Assembly (NCBI GenBank): GCA_022432975.1 | Contig: CM039512.1 | Coordinates: 41,771,501 to 41,835,500 of the forward strand | Length of the DNA stretch: 64,000 bases | Direction: 5' to 3' | DNA from: Begonia masoniana | Taxonomy: Eukaryota > Streptophyta > Magnoliopsida > Cucurbitales > Begoniaceae | Shown here: one piece after another, positions 22,958-33,984 of the stretch | How the letters are laid out: each line of letters starts with the position of its first letter | How positions within the stretch are numbered: position 1 is the first letter of the stretch | Translations under genes and position numbers: made by a program | Notes under the pieces: model-generated | What the model saw: only the letters and a program-made list of their open reading frames with translations | Databases searched by the model: none | What the model was told of the DNA's origin: nothing

Positions 22958-24428
22958 AAGTAGAATCACATAGGGCTGTTAGGATAAACAGAAGCATTAC
23001 ATGAAGGCAGCCCAAATTTTAGTATCCTTTTCTAGTTTCATTCTGGTAAAATAAATGGATGCTGCAGCAATCAATAAGCAGCTTTTGTTCTGTCAAATTC
23101 TTTTATCGCATTTTCATTTTGTTACCGCTTTCTTTTTATTTAGTTATCGTTTTTAAATTTTTGTTTTATCACTCTTATTATTGTCAAGTAGGTTCAGCAA
23201 CAATTCATGAGAAATACTCTCGACAAGATGGAAGCAAACATGCAGATCTACTTGACATATGCAGCCAAAAGGGACTTCACCATTTAACTTTCACTTCACC
23301 TACTCAGCCACCCACAGAAGATAACAATGAAGAAAACAAGAGGAAGAATAAATATTCCAGGGAAGTTCTAACCCCTCTCCATTAGATTTAATTTTATTAT
23401 CTAATTTTGTTATATGACTATGGAGACATAGTCAATTTTAAGTTTGGGGGGGGGGGGGGGGGGGTGAGATGAAGCCTATTGTGTATTCTGTTCGAGTTAG
23501 AATGAAAATATCTCAAAAAAAAAAAAATTGATGTTGAACATGATGCCTAAAATACGATACCCCATAAAATTGAACAATTATTGAGAATTCAACTAAAATA
23601 AGGGAAGAATCATCTTAAAGTAACATATCCCCTTTCACACGTTTTGTTAGAAATTAAAAATTTCCCGAAAATCCTTAAGCTTATGAAATTAATGTCTCAA
23701 ATTTAGGATTTTATACTAGATCTATATCTTCTCAATACAAAACAATTTGAAATTAGATCGAAAGGATTCATAAATAAAAGGGATAAGTTTGGGGGAATTA
23801 AATACTGAAAAAAAAACAAAAAAACAAAAAAAAAAAAAATTTGTGATTCCCTAATCCGCTTTCAATTTCGAGTAAGCCTTTTGGATACTCGATGGGTGGA
23901 AAATTATAAAGAGGGACGTTGGGAGGAACTCCATCGCAAATTGTTGGCTATATTTTCTTATATTTTCATCTCTCTTAGAAACATTATTGAGTAACCGGAT
24001 GCCTTCATCACAAATGTTGTCAATCGCGTAAAAAGGTAATGTGACTTAGAGAGAAGTCAACAAATAAAAAAAAAGAATAATTATTCCCCCATCAACTTAG
24101 AGAAGAATTAAATAATGAATCCTAAGTTCTAATTACTTTTTGTTAGTAGAGAGAATTTATGGCACTATGTATGAAATATTGAATTGAGCATGATTGTATA
24201 AAACTTAGGTGATTTGAGAAAGTTTTAATTCTAACATATGCACACACACAATTTGAGGGGGTATATTGCTAAGAGGCTTTTCTAACCTTATTTGAATTTG
24301 GATAATCAATAAATTGTTATATTTATGGAGTTGTGAATTTTGGGCAATCCTAAGAATTTTGGATGGTAATTTATGTGTTGGTTTGTAAACATTACTCGAG
24401 GACGAGCAATGAATTAAGTTTGGGGGTG
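22958..24428 (+). other. element C 3' non-coding region with three PPT-like tracts
   Basis: No env-like gene is credible; the 108-codon frame at 23059-23385 shows no signal peptide or membrane pattern of an envelope protein. AAGTTTGGGGG occurs three times, at 23440 (extended to 19 Gs), 23785 and 24416. The last abuts the 3' LTR and is the working polypurine tract position. GAGGACGAGCAA just before it is typical of Athila/Tat elements. A-rich runs lie at 23515-23527 and 23809-23840. Confidence 0.7.
23446..23464 (+). repeat. poly-G tract, 19 G
   Basis: An uninterrupted run of 19 G directly extends an AAGTTTGGGGG polypurine-like motif inside the 3' non-coding region of element C. It could form a G-quadruplex; its length may be uncertain in the assembly. 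Confidence 0.85.
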
Positions 24429-25621
24429 TGTTAAGTCTTGAAAAAGACTTATTCTACAAGTGCTTTTAATTATAAATTGCTTAAATTTGAGTGATAAATC
24501 AAAGTAATGCATATATATTAACAGTGAATGCTGCAGCAAAGCCACATCATCAGTATCTTTGTCAATTATTAAAAATACGTGTTATTTTTCAGATAATTAT
24601 CACTAATTATTTTTATTTGTAGATTACTGATGATGTGGAAGATTTAAAAGATGGAAACACATGAGAAAGTAATAACCCTTAGTGGAAAAAATCAAATTCA
24701 AAAGATTCAGAATATGAAGAGAGAGAAAGGGAATGCAAAAATCAAGGAAAATCAAACCAATTAAAGAGAATCTTGAGAGAGAGAGATAAAAAAGGGGTCT
24801 GGTACGCAGAACAAAGGGGGGAAGAAAAAAAAAGTCATTGAGGAGGAGTCATTAAGCAAAGGAGGACGATTTTCAACAGAGAAGGCTCCACCAAATTTCT
24901 ATTCTTCTTCTTCATTTTTTTACTTTATTTTATAATTCTATGGAATATTTAATCTCTTTATTTCTTATGAACTAATTCTCTTTTAGCTAGATGAGAGAGT
25001 ACTAAACCATTGATTTCTTGTGGAATGCTTTTGATTTATGTTAAACAATTCAATATATTTTTAGTGATTAATTTATTTTATACACACCACATGAATAAAT
25101 ATTAGGATGCTATTTTAGACACCATGAAATAGTTATTGAGACTTGTATTGAATTGCATGGATGATTGATGCATGTGACAAGTATCAATTATAAGTATTAT
25201 CATAATGGTTGCTTAAATTCATGTGATATATAGAATAACGCTTAAGTAGAATTCTAGATTGTATTGATTTTTGATAAGTCTGAAAAATAATATAACAAAA
25301 GAATTAATTAAGAGCATAGACCAAGCCTTGATTCACGAGGAAATTCTAGTCATTTAATATAAAACTATAGCATTCCCTACAATATTCGTAGAAAGAAATC
25401 AATTGGTGAAGGAAATCAAATCGAAGCCGTTTCTAATTATCTAGTCATATAATTTGGGTTGGTTTCCATTATTTTCATATTTGAATATTAATTTCTCTGA
25501 AATTAAATATTTGTTCCACAAATAGTTTAAAATTGATTAAATTTTGTCCTCGTGGGATCGATATCTTTGTACTACTTGAATTGCAATACGTGCACTTGCG
25601 TAGTGTCATTTTTGCACAACA
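24429..25621 (+). repeat. element C 3' LTR
   Basis: This 1193-bp LTR is intact, TGTTAAGTCTTG to TTTTGCACAACA, followed by the TSD GAGGC. It is the undisturbed copy against which the split 5' LTR can be aligned. Confidence 0.94.
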
Positions 25622-25626
25622 GAGGC

Positions 25627-25696
25627 ATATGGAACAATAGCCATGTAATCATTCTTTTCAACGGTCGAGGGTGACTGATCTTTAGATAGTCTGAAA
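25627..25696 (-). pseudogene. element A short RT-linker fragment between insertions C and E
   Basis: About 70 bp of copia element A lie between the Athila element and solo LTR E. On the minus strand they encode part of the RT-RNase H connection (VEKNDYMAIVPYAS region, partly beyond the junction). The frame continues into 34467 onward and 13104 downward once insertions are removed. Confidence 0.85.
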
Positions 25697-26621
25697 TGTA
25701 ACACCCGAGTTTTCAGGTTTCCGTTTTTGGGGCATTTTTGTAAATATTAATTATAGGTCCGTTTTGCGAGCGGATAGTTTTATTAGGACTCTAGAAATTT
25801 ATGGGGATTTGTAGAAGAATAAGTGAAATTTTAGAAACCCAAATCGAGAAGAGTAATGCTAGAGTTCCCGTTTTACCCTTTTAGTATATCAATTTGTAAA
25901 AATAGCAAAATAAGTCCGTTTTGGAACGGTGAGTTTTGTTAGAACTCTAAGAATAGATAGGAATATTTGGAGGAATAAGGAATTTTGGAGAAGTTAAATC
26001 AATAGACGGAATGATGATTTAAGCTAAGGAAATATCAAAGGGGCATTTAGGTAATTGTCAAAGTCAAAATTTGTATTAAAAACCAAAAGACCCTCTCTCT
26101 CTTCTCACTTCTCCTCTCCAGCACGCGAGTCTTCTTGTCCCTCGCGATTTCTTCCTTTCCCCATCGCCATCTCCACGATTCGATCACTCCTCCGATTTCT
26201 GGCGTTTTCTCCTCCAAGTTTCTTCCCCAACTCGACTCTTAGGGTAAGCTCTACGTTTTGGTTAAGTCTATTTGTCGTTTTGGAGTGATTTCGAGTTAGG
26301 GTTTGTAAAGAAAATTAGGGGTTTTGTTAGAAATAGTTAGGGTTGTTTATTTATTACTCATTGATGATGTTTAATGTTAAATCTAAGTTGTTGGAGTATA
26401 TTAATGGAATTGGATGAAGTTTTATGTGAGATCTAGGTTGTTGGAGGTTGGTGAAACACCATTAAATGAAATTTTAAAGTTAATGAACACTAAGTGTTCA
26501 ATGAAATGCCCAAAAGAAAAGGATTAGAGTTTTTAGAAGGATTTGTCCTAGCTAGAGAAGTCGATTGTTTAGATTCGATGTTTGAAAGTCAATATTAACG
26601 ATGTATTGTTGAATGCTCTAG

Positions 26622-26667
26622 GTAACCCAAGCTCAAAGGACGGTGCTCGGCATATTTAGGACGCCAG
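26622..26667 (+). other. putative LTR micro-exon (46 nt) in E
   Basis: It is preceded by GAATGCTCTAG| and followed by GCCAG|GTAAGT. The first intron-like block is 26244-26621 (378 nt) with a TATTAAC branch-like motif near 26588. This is the only plus-strand copy of the architecture with both introns visible, and it is strongly diverged from D, I and K in surrounding sequence. Confidence 0.5.
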
Positions 26668-27304
26668 GTAAGTGGATGTTAGGCTTTCGGCCCTTAAGGC
26701 CCTACATCGTGTCAACGTTAGGTTTTTCTGCTTTGATGATGATTTTCTGATTGTGGGGATTAATGAGTCGAGTAGCTTAGAATGTTAGTTGTTTGTGAAG
26801 TTCGTTAAGAATAGTATATGTCCATGTACGTAGTGAATTGTTCGATGATGTGTTTTGATGATATGTCGTACATAGATTTCTCATGCATCATGTTTTAGAA
26901 AAGTACGAAAATGTTTTAGCATATGATTTCACGATTTAAACGTAGAAACGACAACGATGTAAAACGAAAATGTATAGTGTCTGAGGGAAGTGGTTCACCC
27001 TTCAGATGTAAAGTTGTGGAACGTCCAGAAAATGTATGATATCTGAGGGAAGTGGTTCACCCTTCAGATAAAGATTTATATGTGGAACGTCTAGAGATGG
27101 AGAAACTAATCCGCCCTCCATTGGTAGAGGATTACATGTATGAACGATGAAACGAAATGAAATGAATATGAACGATGAAACGAAACGAAATGATTTTGTA
27201 CGATGAAACTGTAGAAACTGCATATGTTAAGTAAAATGTTTTAAATTCATATAGTGCATCCCCTTACTAAGCATTAGGCTTACTGTTTATGTTGCATGAT
27301 GTAG
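26668..27304 (+). other. putative LTR intron 2 in E
   Basis: It starts GTAAGTGG and ends TGCATGATGTAG, with CTTACTAAGCATTAGGCTTA at 27263-27282 upstream of the acceptor (branch-like TACTAA). CCTACATCGTG (26701-26711) can pair with CATGATGTAGG (27295-27305) over 11 bp including one G-U pair. Two copies of a block with CTGAGGGAAGTGGTTCACCC start near 26980 and 27043. Confidence 0.5.
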
Positions 27305-27811
27305 GTGACAGGTGTGAACTCGATGACAAAGAATAGGAGGTCGACGGGTGGTGCTCGTGGCGACGGGATGTGTTTTGGCAGGGCGGGTAGACTCACGGTT
27401 AGGTGTTTTGAGAGTTTTTGGGTATTGTTGGGATAATGATGAATTTGATGGATTTTAGTACGTTTGGATATGTTTTAGGGCGTTTGGTGACTGGACAGGA
27501 AATAGAAAGTATTTTGTAAAGTTTTAAACGTTTTAAAAACAGGCGGAAATTGTAACGCCCCCGAACCCACCCCGGGCCCGGTGCGCTACTTGGCTAGCTA
27601 ACCCGGCGTTTAAAACGTTAATTAAAATAATTTTCCTAAAATTCCCGGCTCGGTTTTTGGGTTTTTCGAACCCTCGAAATTTATTGGAAAACGGGCCCAA
27701 AATACCTTTAAAATACGTCGGAAAATGTCGGGTCAAAACATTTTAGAAATCGGGAAAAATAAAAAAAATATCAATTTTGTGTGTGTGTGAGTGCTGGGCG
27801 CGCGCCCAGCA

Positions 27812-29371
27812 GGGCGCCAGCGCTCGCCATGCGCGCTGCGCGCCAGCGCCCGCCATGCGCGCTGCGCGCCAGCGCGCTGCGCGCCAGCGCCCGCCATGCG
27901 CGCTGCGCGCCAGCGCCCGCCATGCGCGCTGCGCGCCAGCGCCCGCCATGCGCGCTGCGCGCCAGCGCCCGCCATGCGCGCTGCGCGCCAGCGCCCGCCA
28001 TGCGCGCTGCGCGCCAGCGCCCGCCATGCGCGCTGCGCGCCAGCGCCCGCCATGCGCGCTGCGCGCCAGCGCCCGCCATGCGCGCTGCGCGCCAGCGCCC
28101 GCCATGCGCGCTGCGCGCCAGCGCCCGCCATGCGCGCTGCGCGCCAGCGCCCGCCATGCGCGCTGCGCGCCAGCGCCCGCCATGCGCGCTGCGCGCCAGC
28201 GCCCGCCATGCGCGCTGCGCGCCAGCGCCCGCCATGCGCGCTGCGCGCCAGCGCCCGCCATGCGCGCTGCGCGCCAGCGCCCGCCATGCGCGCTGCGCGC
28301 CAGCGCCCGCCATGCGCGCTGCGCGCCAGCGCCCGCCATGCGCGCTGCGCGCCAGCGCCCGCCATGCGCGCTGCGCGCCAGCGCCCGCCATGCGCGCTGC
28401 GCGCCAGCGCCCGCCATGCGCGCTGCGCGCCAGCGCCCGCCATGCGCGCTGCGCGCCAGCGCCCGCCATGCGCGCTGCGCGCCAGCGCCCGCCATGCGCG
28501 CTGCGCGCCAGCGCCCGCCATGCGCGCTGCGCGCCAGCGCCCGCCATGCGCGCTGCGCGCCAGCGCCCGCCATGCGCGCTGCGCGCCAGCGCCCGCCATG
28601 CGCGCTGCGCGCCAGCGCCCGCCATGCGCGCTGCGCGCCAGCGCCCGCCATGCGCGCTGCGCGCCAGCGCCCGCCATGCGCGCTGCGCGCCAGCGCCCGC
28701 CATGCGCGCTGCGCGCCAGCGCCCGCCATGCGCGCTGCGCGCCAGCGCCCGCCATGCGCGCTGCGCGCCAGCGCCCGCCATGCGCGCTGCGCGCCAGCGC
28801 CCGCCATGCGCGCTGCGCGCCAGCGCCCGCCATGCGCGCTGCGCGCCAGCGCCCGCCATGCGCGCTGCGCGCCAGCGCCCGCCATGCGCGCTGCGCGCCA
28901 GCGCCCGCCATGCGCGCTGCGCGCCAGCGCCCGCCATGCGCGCTGCGCGCCAGCGCCCGCCATGCGCGCTGCGCGCCAGCGCCCGCCATGCGCGCTGCGC
29001 GCCAGCGCCCGCCATGCGCGCTGCGCGCCAGCGCCCGCCATGCGCGCTGCGCGCCAGCGCCCGCCATGCGCGCTGCGCGCCAGCGCCCGCCATGCGCGCT
29101 GCGCGCCAGCGCCCGCCATGCGCGCTGCGCGCCAGCGCCCGCCATGCGCGCTGCGCGCCAGCGCCCGCCATGCGCGCTGCGCGCCAGCGCCCGCCATGCG
29201 CGCTGCGCGCCAGCGCCCGCCATGCGCGCTGCGCGCCAGCGCCCGCCATGCGCGCTGCGCGCCAGCGCCCGCCATGCGCGCTGCGCGCCAGCGCCCGCCA
29301 TGCGCGCTGCGCGCCAGCGCCCGCCATGCGCGCTGCGCGCCAGCGCCCGCCATGCGCGCTGCGCGCCAGCG
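27812..29371. repeat. 26-bp GC-rich tandem array, ~60 copies
   Basis: The 26-bp unit (core GCGCTG-CGCGC-CAGCGC, a 6-bp inverted repeat, then CCGCCAT) is repeated about 60 times. Only a few early units vary: one C/T change near 27825 and one unit shortened by 12 bp near 27872. It holds six CpG per unit. Because 26 is not divisible by three, each strand cycles through the frames, producing long meaningless open frames on both strands. It lies in the presumed third exon/U5 side of solo LTR F. Confidence 0.97.
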
Positions 29372-30274
29372 CCGATCCGCGCACGGGCCCCGACCTCGGG
29401 CCCCCTCGGGTTTTCTCGACCCCAAAACACCTAAAAAAACTTCCATTTTGACCCCTTTTGACCTTTCCTCACTTTTCCTCATATTTTACCACCACGAACA
29501 CCTCCAAAAATCACGAAACATTAACCATAACCTCCCCGACACCCGAACCATCAAATCCCGTAAAAATTTTAGGAACCAACTTAAAACGGACATTGATAAA
29601 ATAGCTAACATAAGCCCGACGTCGTTCGTTTTAAAATTAAAACGGACGTCGTTCGTTTTAAAATTAAAACGGACGGCATAACGTCTAAAATTCTTATAAA
29701 CCAAAAACCTGAAAAGAAACGACATTTAAACTCCAATCACCAAACCAAAAATAACGAGTTAACCCCACAAATCCGATCCCAAACAAACCACACCCCAAAC
29801 CAAACATATCCAAACATATACATACCTCAAACTAACCCCCACATTTCTCACAAAATAAGCATAACCTTCACAACTCCCATACAAACCACACCCCAAGGAC
29901 TAGGTCGAAGCGCCCCGACAAATGGCCTGCACCAGCGAGCTCCGTGGGTCTCCGACTGCCCCTAGTCCTGATTCTCTCTCTGTAGCTCACCTGCAACCGT
30001 TCCGTCACCTACACCACAGAACACACACACACACGTAAGCTTACGCTTAGCAAGTAGGGATAACAACTATAAACAAGCACAATGCACACACACCCACACG
30101 CAACTCTAACACAACCATACAACACCACTCAACACGATAACGCAACACAACCCTAAGAAAATTGCCCGCATCGAAAGATGCCTTACACTTTAACCGACTA
30201 TCACACGACATCCCAATGCAACTCAAACAAAACGACTTAACACAACGCGACAACACGACCAAACAATACTAGTT
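29372..30274 (-). other. solo LTR F, unique part between the arrays
   Basis: No gene is seen. It contains a short direct repeat GACGTCGTTCGTTTTAAAATTAAAACG (two tandem copies around 29620-29670), the acceptor-like block at 30005-30022, and a lone array-like monomer near 30160 (GCCCGCATCGAAAGATGCC) well before the main array. Confidence 0.6.
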
Positions 30275-32638
30275 ACCCCGCACCGAAGGATGCCTTAGTT
30301 GCCCGCAACAATAGTGCTTAATTGCCCGCCCGAAGGGCTTAGTTGCTCGCACCGAAGGGCCTTAGTTGCCGCCCCGAAGGGCCTTAGTTGCCCGCCCGAT
30401 CAGCAATAGGGCCTTAGTTGCTCGCCCGAAGTGCCCTTAGTTGCCCGCCCCAAAGGGCCTTCCTTAGTTGCCCGTACCGAAGGCCTTAGATTGCCCGCCC
30501 CGAAGCCCGCACCGAAGTGCCTTAGTTGCCCGCACCGAAGTGCCTTAGTTGCCCGCACCGAAGTGCCTTAGTTGCCCGCACCGAAGTGCCTTAGTTGCCC
30601 GCACCGAAGTGCCTTAGTTGCCCGCACCGAAGTGCCTTAGTTGCCCGCACCGAAGTGCCTTAGTTGCCCGCACCGAAGTGCCTTAGTTGCCCGCACCGAA
30701 GTGCCTTAGTTGCCCGCACCGAAGTGCCTTAGTTGCCCGCCCCGAAGGGCCTTAGTTGCCCGCACCGAAGTGCCTTAGTTGCCCGCACCGAAGTGCCTTA
30801 GTTGCCCGCACCGAAGTGCCTTAGTTGCCCGCACCGAAGTGCCTTAGTTGCCCGCACCGAAGTGCCTTAGTTGCCCGCCCCGAAGTGCCTTAGTTGCCCG
30901 CCCCGAAGGGCCTTAGTTGCCCGCCCCGAAGGGCCTTAGTTGCCCGCCCCGAAGGGCCTTAGTTGCCCGCCCCGAAGGGCCTTTGTTGCCCGCACCGAAG
31001 TGCCTTAGTTGCCCGCACTGAAGTGCCTTAGTTGCCCGCCCCGAAGTGCCTTAGTTGCCCGCACCGAAGTGCCTTAGTTGCCCGCACTGAAGTGCCTTAG
31101 TTGCCCGCACTGAAGTGCCTTAGTTGCCCGCCCCAAAGGGCCTTAGTTGCCCGCACCGAAGTGCCTTAGTTGCCCGCACTGAAGTGCCTTAGTTGCCCGC
31201 ACTGAAGTGCCTTAGTTGCCCGCCCCGAAGGGCCTTTGTTGCCCGCACCGAAGTGCCTTAGTTGCCCGCCCCGAAGGGCCTTAGTTGCCCGCCCCAAAGG
31301 GCCTTAGTTGCCCGCCCCGAAGTGCCTTAGTTGCCCGCACCGAAGTGCCTTAGTTGCCCGCCCCAAAGGGCCTTAGTTGCCCGCCCCGAAGGGCCTTAGT
31401 TGCCCGCCCCGAAGTGCCTTAGTTGCCCGCACTGAAGTGCCTTAGTTGCCCGCACCGAAGTGCCTTAGTTGCCCGCACCGAAGTGCCTTAGTTGCCCGCA
31501 CCGAAGTGCCTTAGTTGCCCGCACTGAAGTGCCTTAGTTGCCCGCACCGAAGTGCCTTAGTTGCCCGCACTGAAGTGCCTTAGTTGCCCGCACCGAAGTG
31601 CCTTAGTTGCCCGCACCGAAGTGCCTTAGTTGCCCGCACCGAAGTGCCTTAGTTGCCCGCCCCGAAGGGCCTTAGTTGCCCGCACCGAAGTGCCTTAGTT
31701 GCCCGCACCGAAGTGCCTTAGTTGCCCGCACCGAAGTGCCTTAGTTGCCCGCACCGAAGTGCCTTAGTTGCCCGCCCCGAAGGGCCTTTGTTGCCCGCAC
31801 CGAAGTGCCTTAGTTGCCCGCCCCAAAGGGCCTTAGTTGCCCGCCCCAAAGGGCCTTAGTTGCCCGCCCCGAAGTGCCTTAGTTGCCCGCACCGAAGTGC
31901 CTTAGTTGCCCGCCCCGAAGTGCCTTAGTTGCCCGCACTGAAGTGCCTTAGTTGCCCGCCCCGAAGGGCCTTAGTTGCCCGCCCCGAAGGGCCTTAGTTG
32001 CCCGCCCCGAAGTGCCTTAGTTGCCCGCCCCGAAGTGCCTTAGTTGCCCGCACCGAAGTGCCTTAGTTGCCCGCACTGAAGTGCCTTAGTTGCCCGCACT
32101 GAAGTGCCTTAGTTGCCCGCACCGAAGTGCCTTAGTTGCCCGCCCCGAAGTGCCTTAGTTGCCCGCCCCGAAGGGCCTTTGTTGCCCGCACCGAAGTGCC
32201 TTAGTTGCCCGCCCCGAAGGGCCTTTGTTGCCCGCACCGAAGTGCCTTAGTTGCCCGCACCGAAGTGCCTTAGTTGCCCGCCCCGAAGTGCCTTAGTTGC
32301 CCGCCCCGAAGTGCCTTAGTTGCCCGCACCGAAGTGCCTTAGTTGCCCGCACCGAAGTGCCTTAGTTGCCCGCACCGAAGTGCCTTAGTTGCCCGCCCCG
32401 AAGTGCCTTAGTTGCCCGCCCCAAAGGGCCTTAGTTGCCCGCCCCGAAGGGCCTTTGTTGCCCGCACCGAAGTGCCTTAGTTGCCCGCACCGAAGTGCCT
32501 TAGTCAACGCAACAACACGAAACCACCAGTGCAACACCACAACAAAACAGCAACACATCACTAAGCAAAAACAAAAACCATTACTTACCGTTCTATGGTG
32601 TAGGCCCGAAGGCAAAAAGGATGACAACCACTACTTAC
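30009..32638 (-). other. putative LTR intron 2 in F, expanded to 2.6 kb
   Basis: On the minus strand it starts at GTCAG|GTAAGTAG (32638) and ends at GTGGTGTAG|GTGACGG (30009). The arms GTTCTATGGTGTAGG (32590-32604) and CCTACACCACAGAAC (30008-30022) pair at 14 of 15 positions. Both differ from the GTTTTGTGATGTAGG arms of I and K at the same two positions. The intron is about 2.1 kb longer than in relatives because of the 23-bp array. Confidence 0.45.
30275..32503 (-). repeat. 23-bp tandem array with UUCG-hairpin units, ~95 copies
   Basis: Regular 23-bp units run from about 30490 to 32503. About nine degenerate, irregularly spaced units precede them from 30275. On the sense (minus) strand each unit contains GCAC-TTCG-GTGC or GCCC-TTCG-GGGC, a 4-bp stem capped by cUUCGg. 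The two commonest variants differ by a paired change (A-T to C-G) that keeps the stem. Rarer variants are CCCCGAAGTGCC, CACTGAAGTGCC and CCCCAAAGGGCC (plus). Related single copies GCCCGAAGGC occur once at the same place in D, I and K. Confidence 0.95.
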
Positions 32639-32695
32639 CTGACGTCTCGGTATGTGTTCGCTCACTTCGTCCAACTGAATTTCACGCTCGATCAC
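32639..32695 (-). other. putative LTR micro-exon (57 nt) in F
   Basis: On the minus strand it is preceded by TTTTAAG| and followed by GTCAG|GTAAGTAG. The first intron-like block is 32696-33230 (535 nt), starting at CCAAG|GTAAAA. Confidence 0.45.
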
Positions 32696-33960
32696 CTTAA
32701 AATAATGAAAACTCAACTTAGTAAATCACTAATACAATTCTAAAGGATCCTAAAACCAAAACTAACAAACACTTCAACCTAAAACTACAGCTTAACTCAA
32801 AACCCGATTTCTACTCCAAAATTGACCCTCCAACTTCAAACGGTCATAACTCCCTCGTTTTTCAACAGATTTTGACGCGCCACCCCAATTCGGAAACCTC
32901 TACACGTCTACTATCCATTAAAACACTTAAATCAATTAAACAAACACCTTAGACAGGTCAAAATTCAGCAAACAGAATCGGTGCACTTTATGCCTAAAAA
33001 CCGGTTTTGTGCATTTAAATTTCAAATCATAATCTTATCACTCCAACAACCTAAACCAACATATCTAAGGCTTAAACAACCAAAAATGGAAGAAAACCCT
33101 CACTTGAAAACCAAATTTCGGAATCCTCCTTTTAGGGTTTTCAAACCCTCACCAAAACCTTCTAAAACACCCTAAAAACTCTTCCAAACTTCATCCCATA
33201 GTACATAAACCAAAACCCAATAAATTTTACCTTGGATTGCCATGAAAAATTGAAGAACATGGGAGGGTTGGCGTCGGCTATGGAAGAGAGGGGGGAGAGA
33301 GAGCCGATGGAGTGAAGAAGAAGACCACTTGTCTTCTTTTAACACCTAACCCTTTTCTTCTTTTTCTTTATTCATTAAATGGCCTTTGAAATTACCAATT
33401 AACCCTCACTTTTTCCTCCTCTTGGCAACCAACGTGACATCCTTCAACTACCCACTTTTCATCCTTTTCATTCACATAAATGCTTGAATTTTATTGGTTA
33501 AAATAGTTGGACTTTTCAAACCAAAGATTTTCCACCAATCACAATTAAGTTTGACTTGTCAAACTCTCCACCATACCTCCACTCACAATTCAAACTTAAA
33601 TGCCTAGTCCAACTCTTGCTACCTTCTAAGGCTACACTTGAGAATAACCTAAGGCTACACTTGATACTAGAAATTTTCGGGTGTTACAGAAATGATATGC
33701 TTTTAAACGGAACCACGCGGTTCGTTTTCATGAAATATGGTTATGTTTTTAAATGCGTTTTGAGTCGGTAAATAGGTCTTTAATAGCGTGTGTAATATAT
33801 GCGAGAGACTGGGGTTATTGTAAAGAAGTGTGATTGTAAAATTGTAATGGTATGTGATGAAGAAAGATGAAGAAATGTGGATGTTGAAAAGTGTTTGAGT
33901 GTTGTGTGAGAAATTGGTGAGTAGAGCGTGAAAGGAAAGAAGACGAAAAGAAAGAAATAA

Positions 33961-33984
33961 GGGGGGGGGGGGGGGGGGGGGGGG
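33961..33984 (+). repeat. poly-G tract, 24 G
   Basis: An uninterrupted run of 24 G lies in the 3' part of solo LTR E, after a purine-rich AAGAAAGAAATAA stretch. It is a potential G-quadruplex and a likely site of length error. Confidence 0.85.

Larger units (their letters stand above)
13105..25621 (+). mobile_element. Athila-type Ty3/gypsy retrotransposon C
   Basis: This plus-strand element is flanked by GAGGC TSDs (13100-13104 and 25622-25626). Its 5' LTR is 13105-17510, about 1.2 kb plus the 3.2-kb solo LTR D. Its 3' LTR is 24429-25621 (1193 bp). The sequence after the 5' LTR (TTGCCGTCGTTGCCGGGGA) is the Athila/Tat-type primer site, and the sequence before the 3' LTR (GAGGACGAGCAA, AAGTTTGGGGGTG) is the typical Athila/Tat polypurine region. 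Gag and pol are recognisable but broken. LTRs appear about 2% diverged by eye, so it is younger than its host copia element. No env-like gene is evident in the 1.5-kb 3' region. Confidence 0.94.
27551..33688 (-). mobile_element. giant solo LTR F (6.1 kb) carrying two satellite arrays
   Basis: It starts TGTAACGCCCCCG and ends TCGGGTGTTACA in plus orientation, between GAAAT TSDs (27546-27550 and 33689-33693), inside solo LTR E. At 6138 bp it is far longer than its relatives (2.1-3.2 kb), because of the 26-bp array (27812-29371) and the 23-bp array (about 30275-32503). The sense strand is minus. Donor-like CAAG|GTAAA is at 33230, micro-exon 32639-32695, donor CAG|GTAAGT at 32638, acceptor GGTGTAG|GTG at 30009. 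The 23-bp array lies wholly inside the second intron-like block, and the 26-bp array lies downstream of the acceptor. No internal coding region exists. Confidence 0.92.

Noticed and set aside
23059..23385. Possible env-like open frame downstream of Athila pol
   Set aside because: It is only 108 codons, with no transmembrane or signal pattern supporting an envelope-type protein and no conserved splice acceptor noted.
27733..29681. Six or more overlapping open frames of 530-630 codons rich in Ala, Arg and Pro
   Set aside because: The 26-bp unit contains no stop in any frame, so each strand is open in all frames; these are artefacts of the array.
30275..32503. CRISPR-like array (short repeats at regular spacing)
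   Set aside because: The units are contiguous with no unique spacers and the context is a plant LTR retrotransposon.
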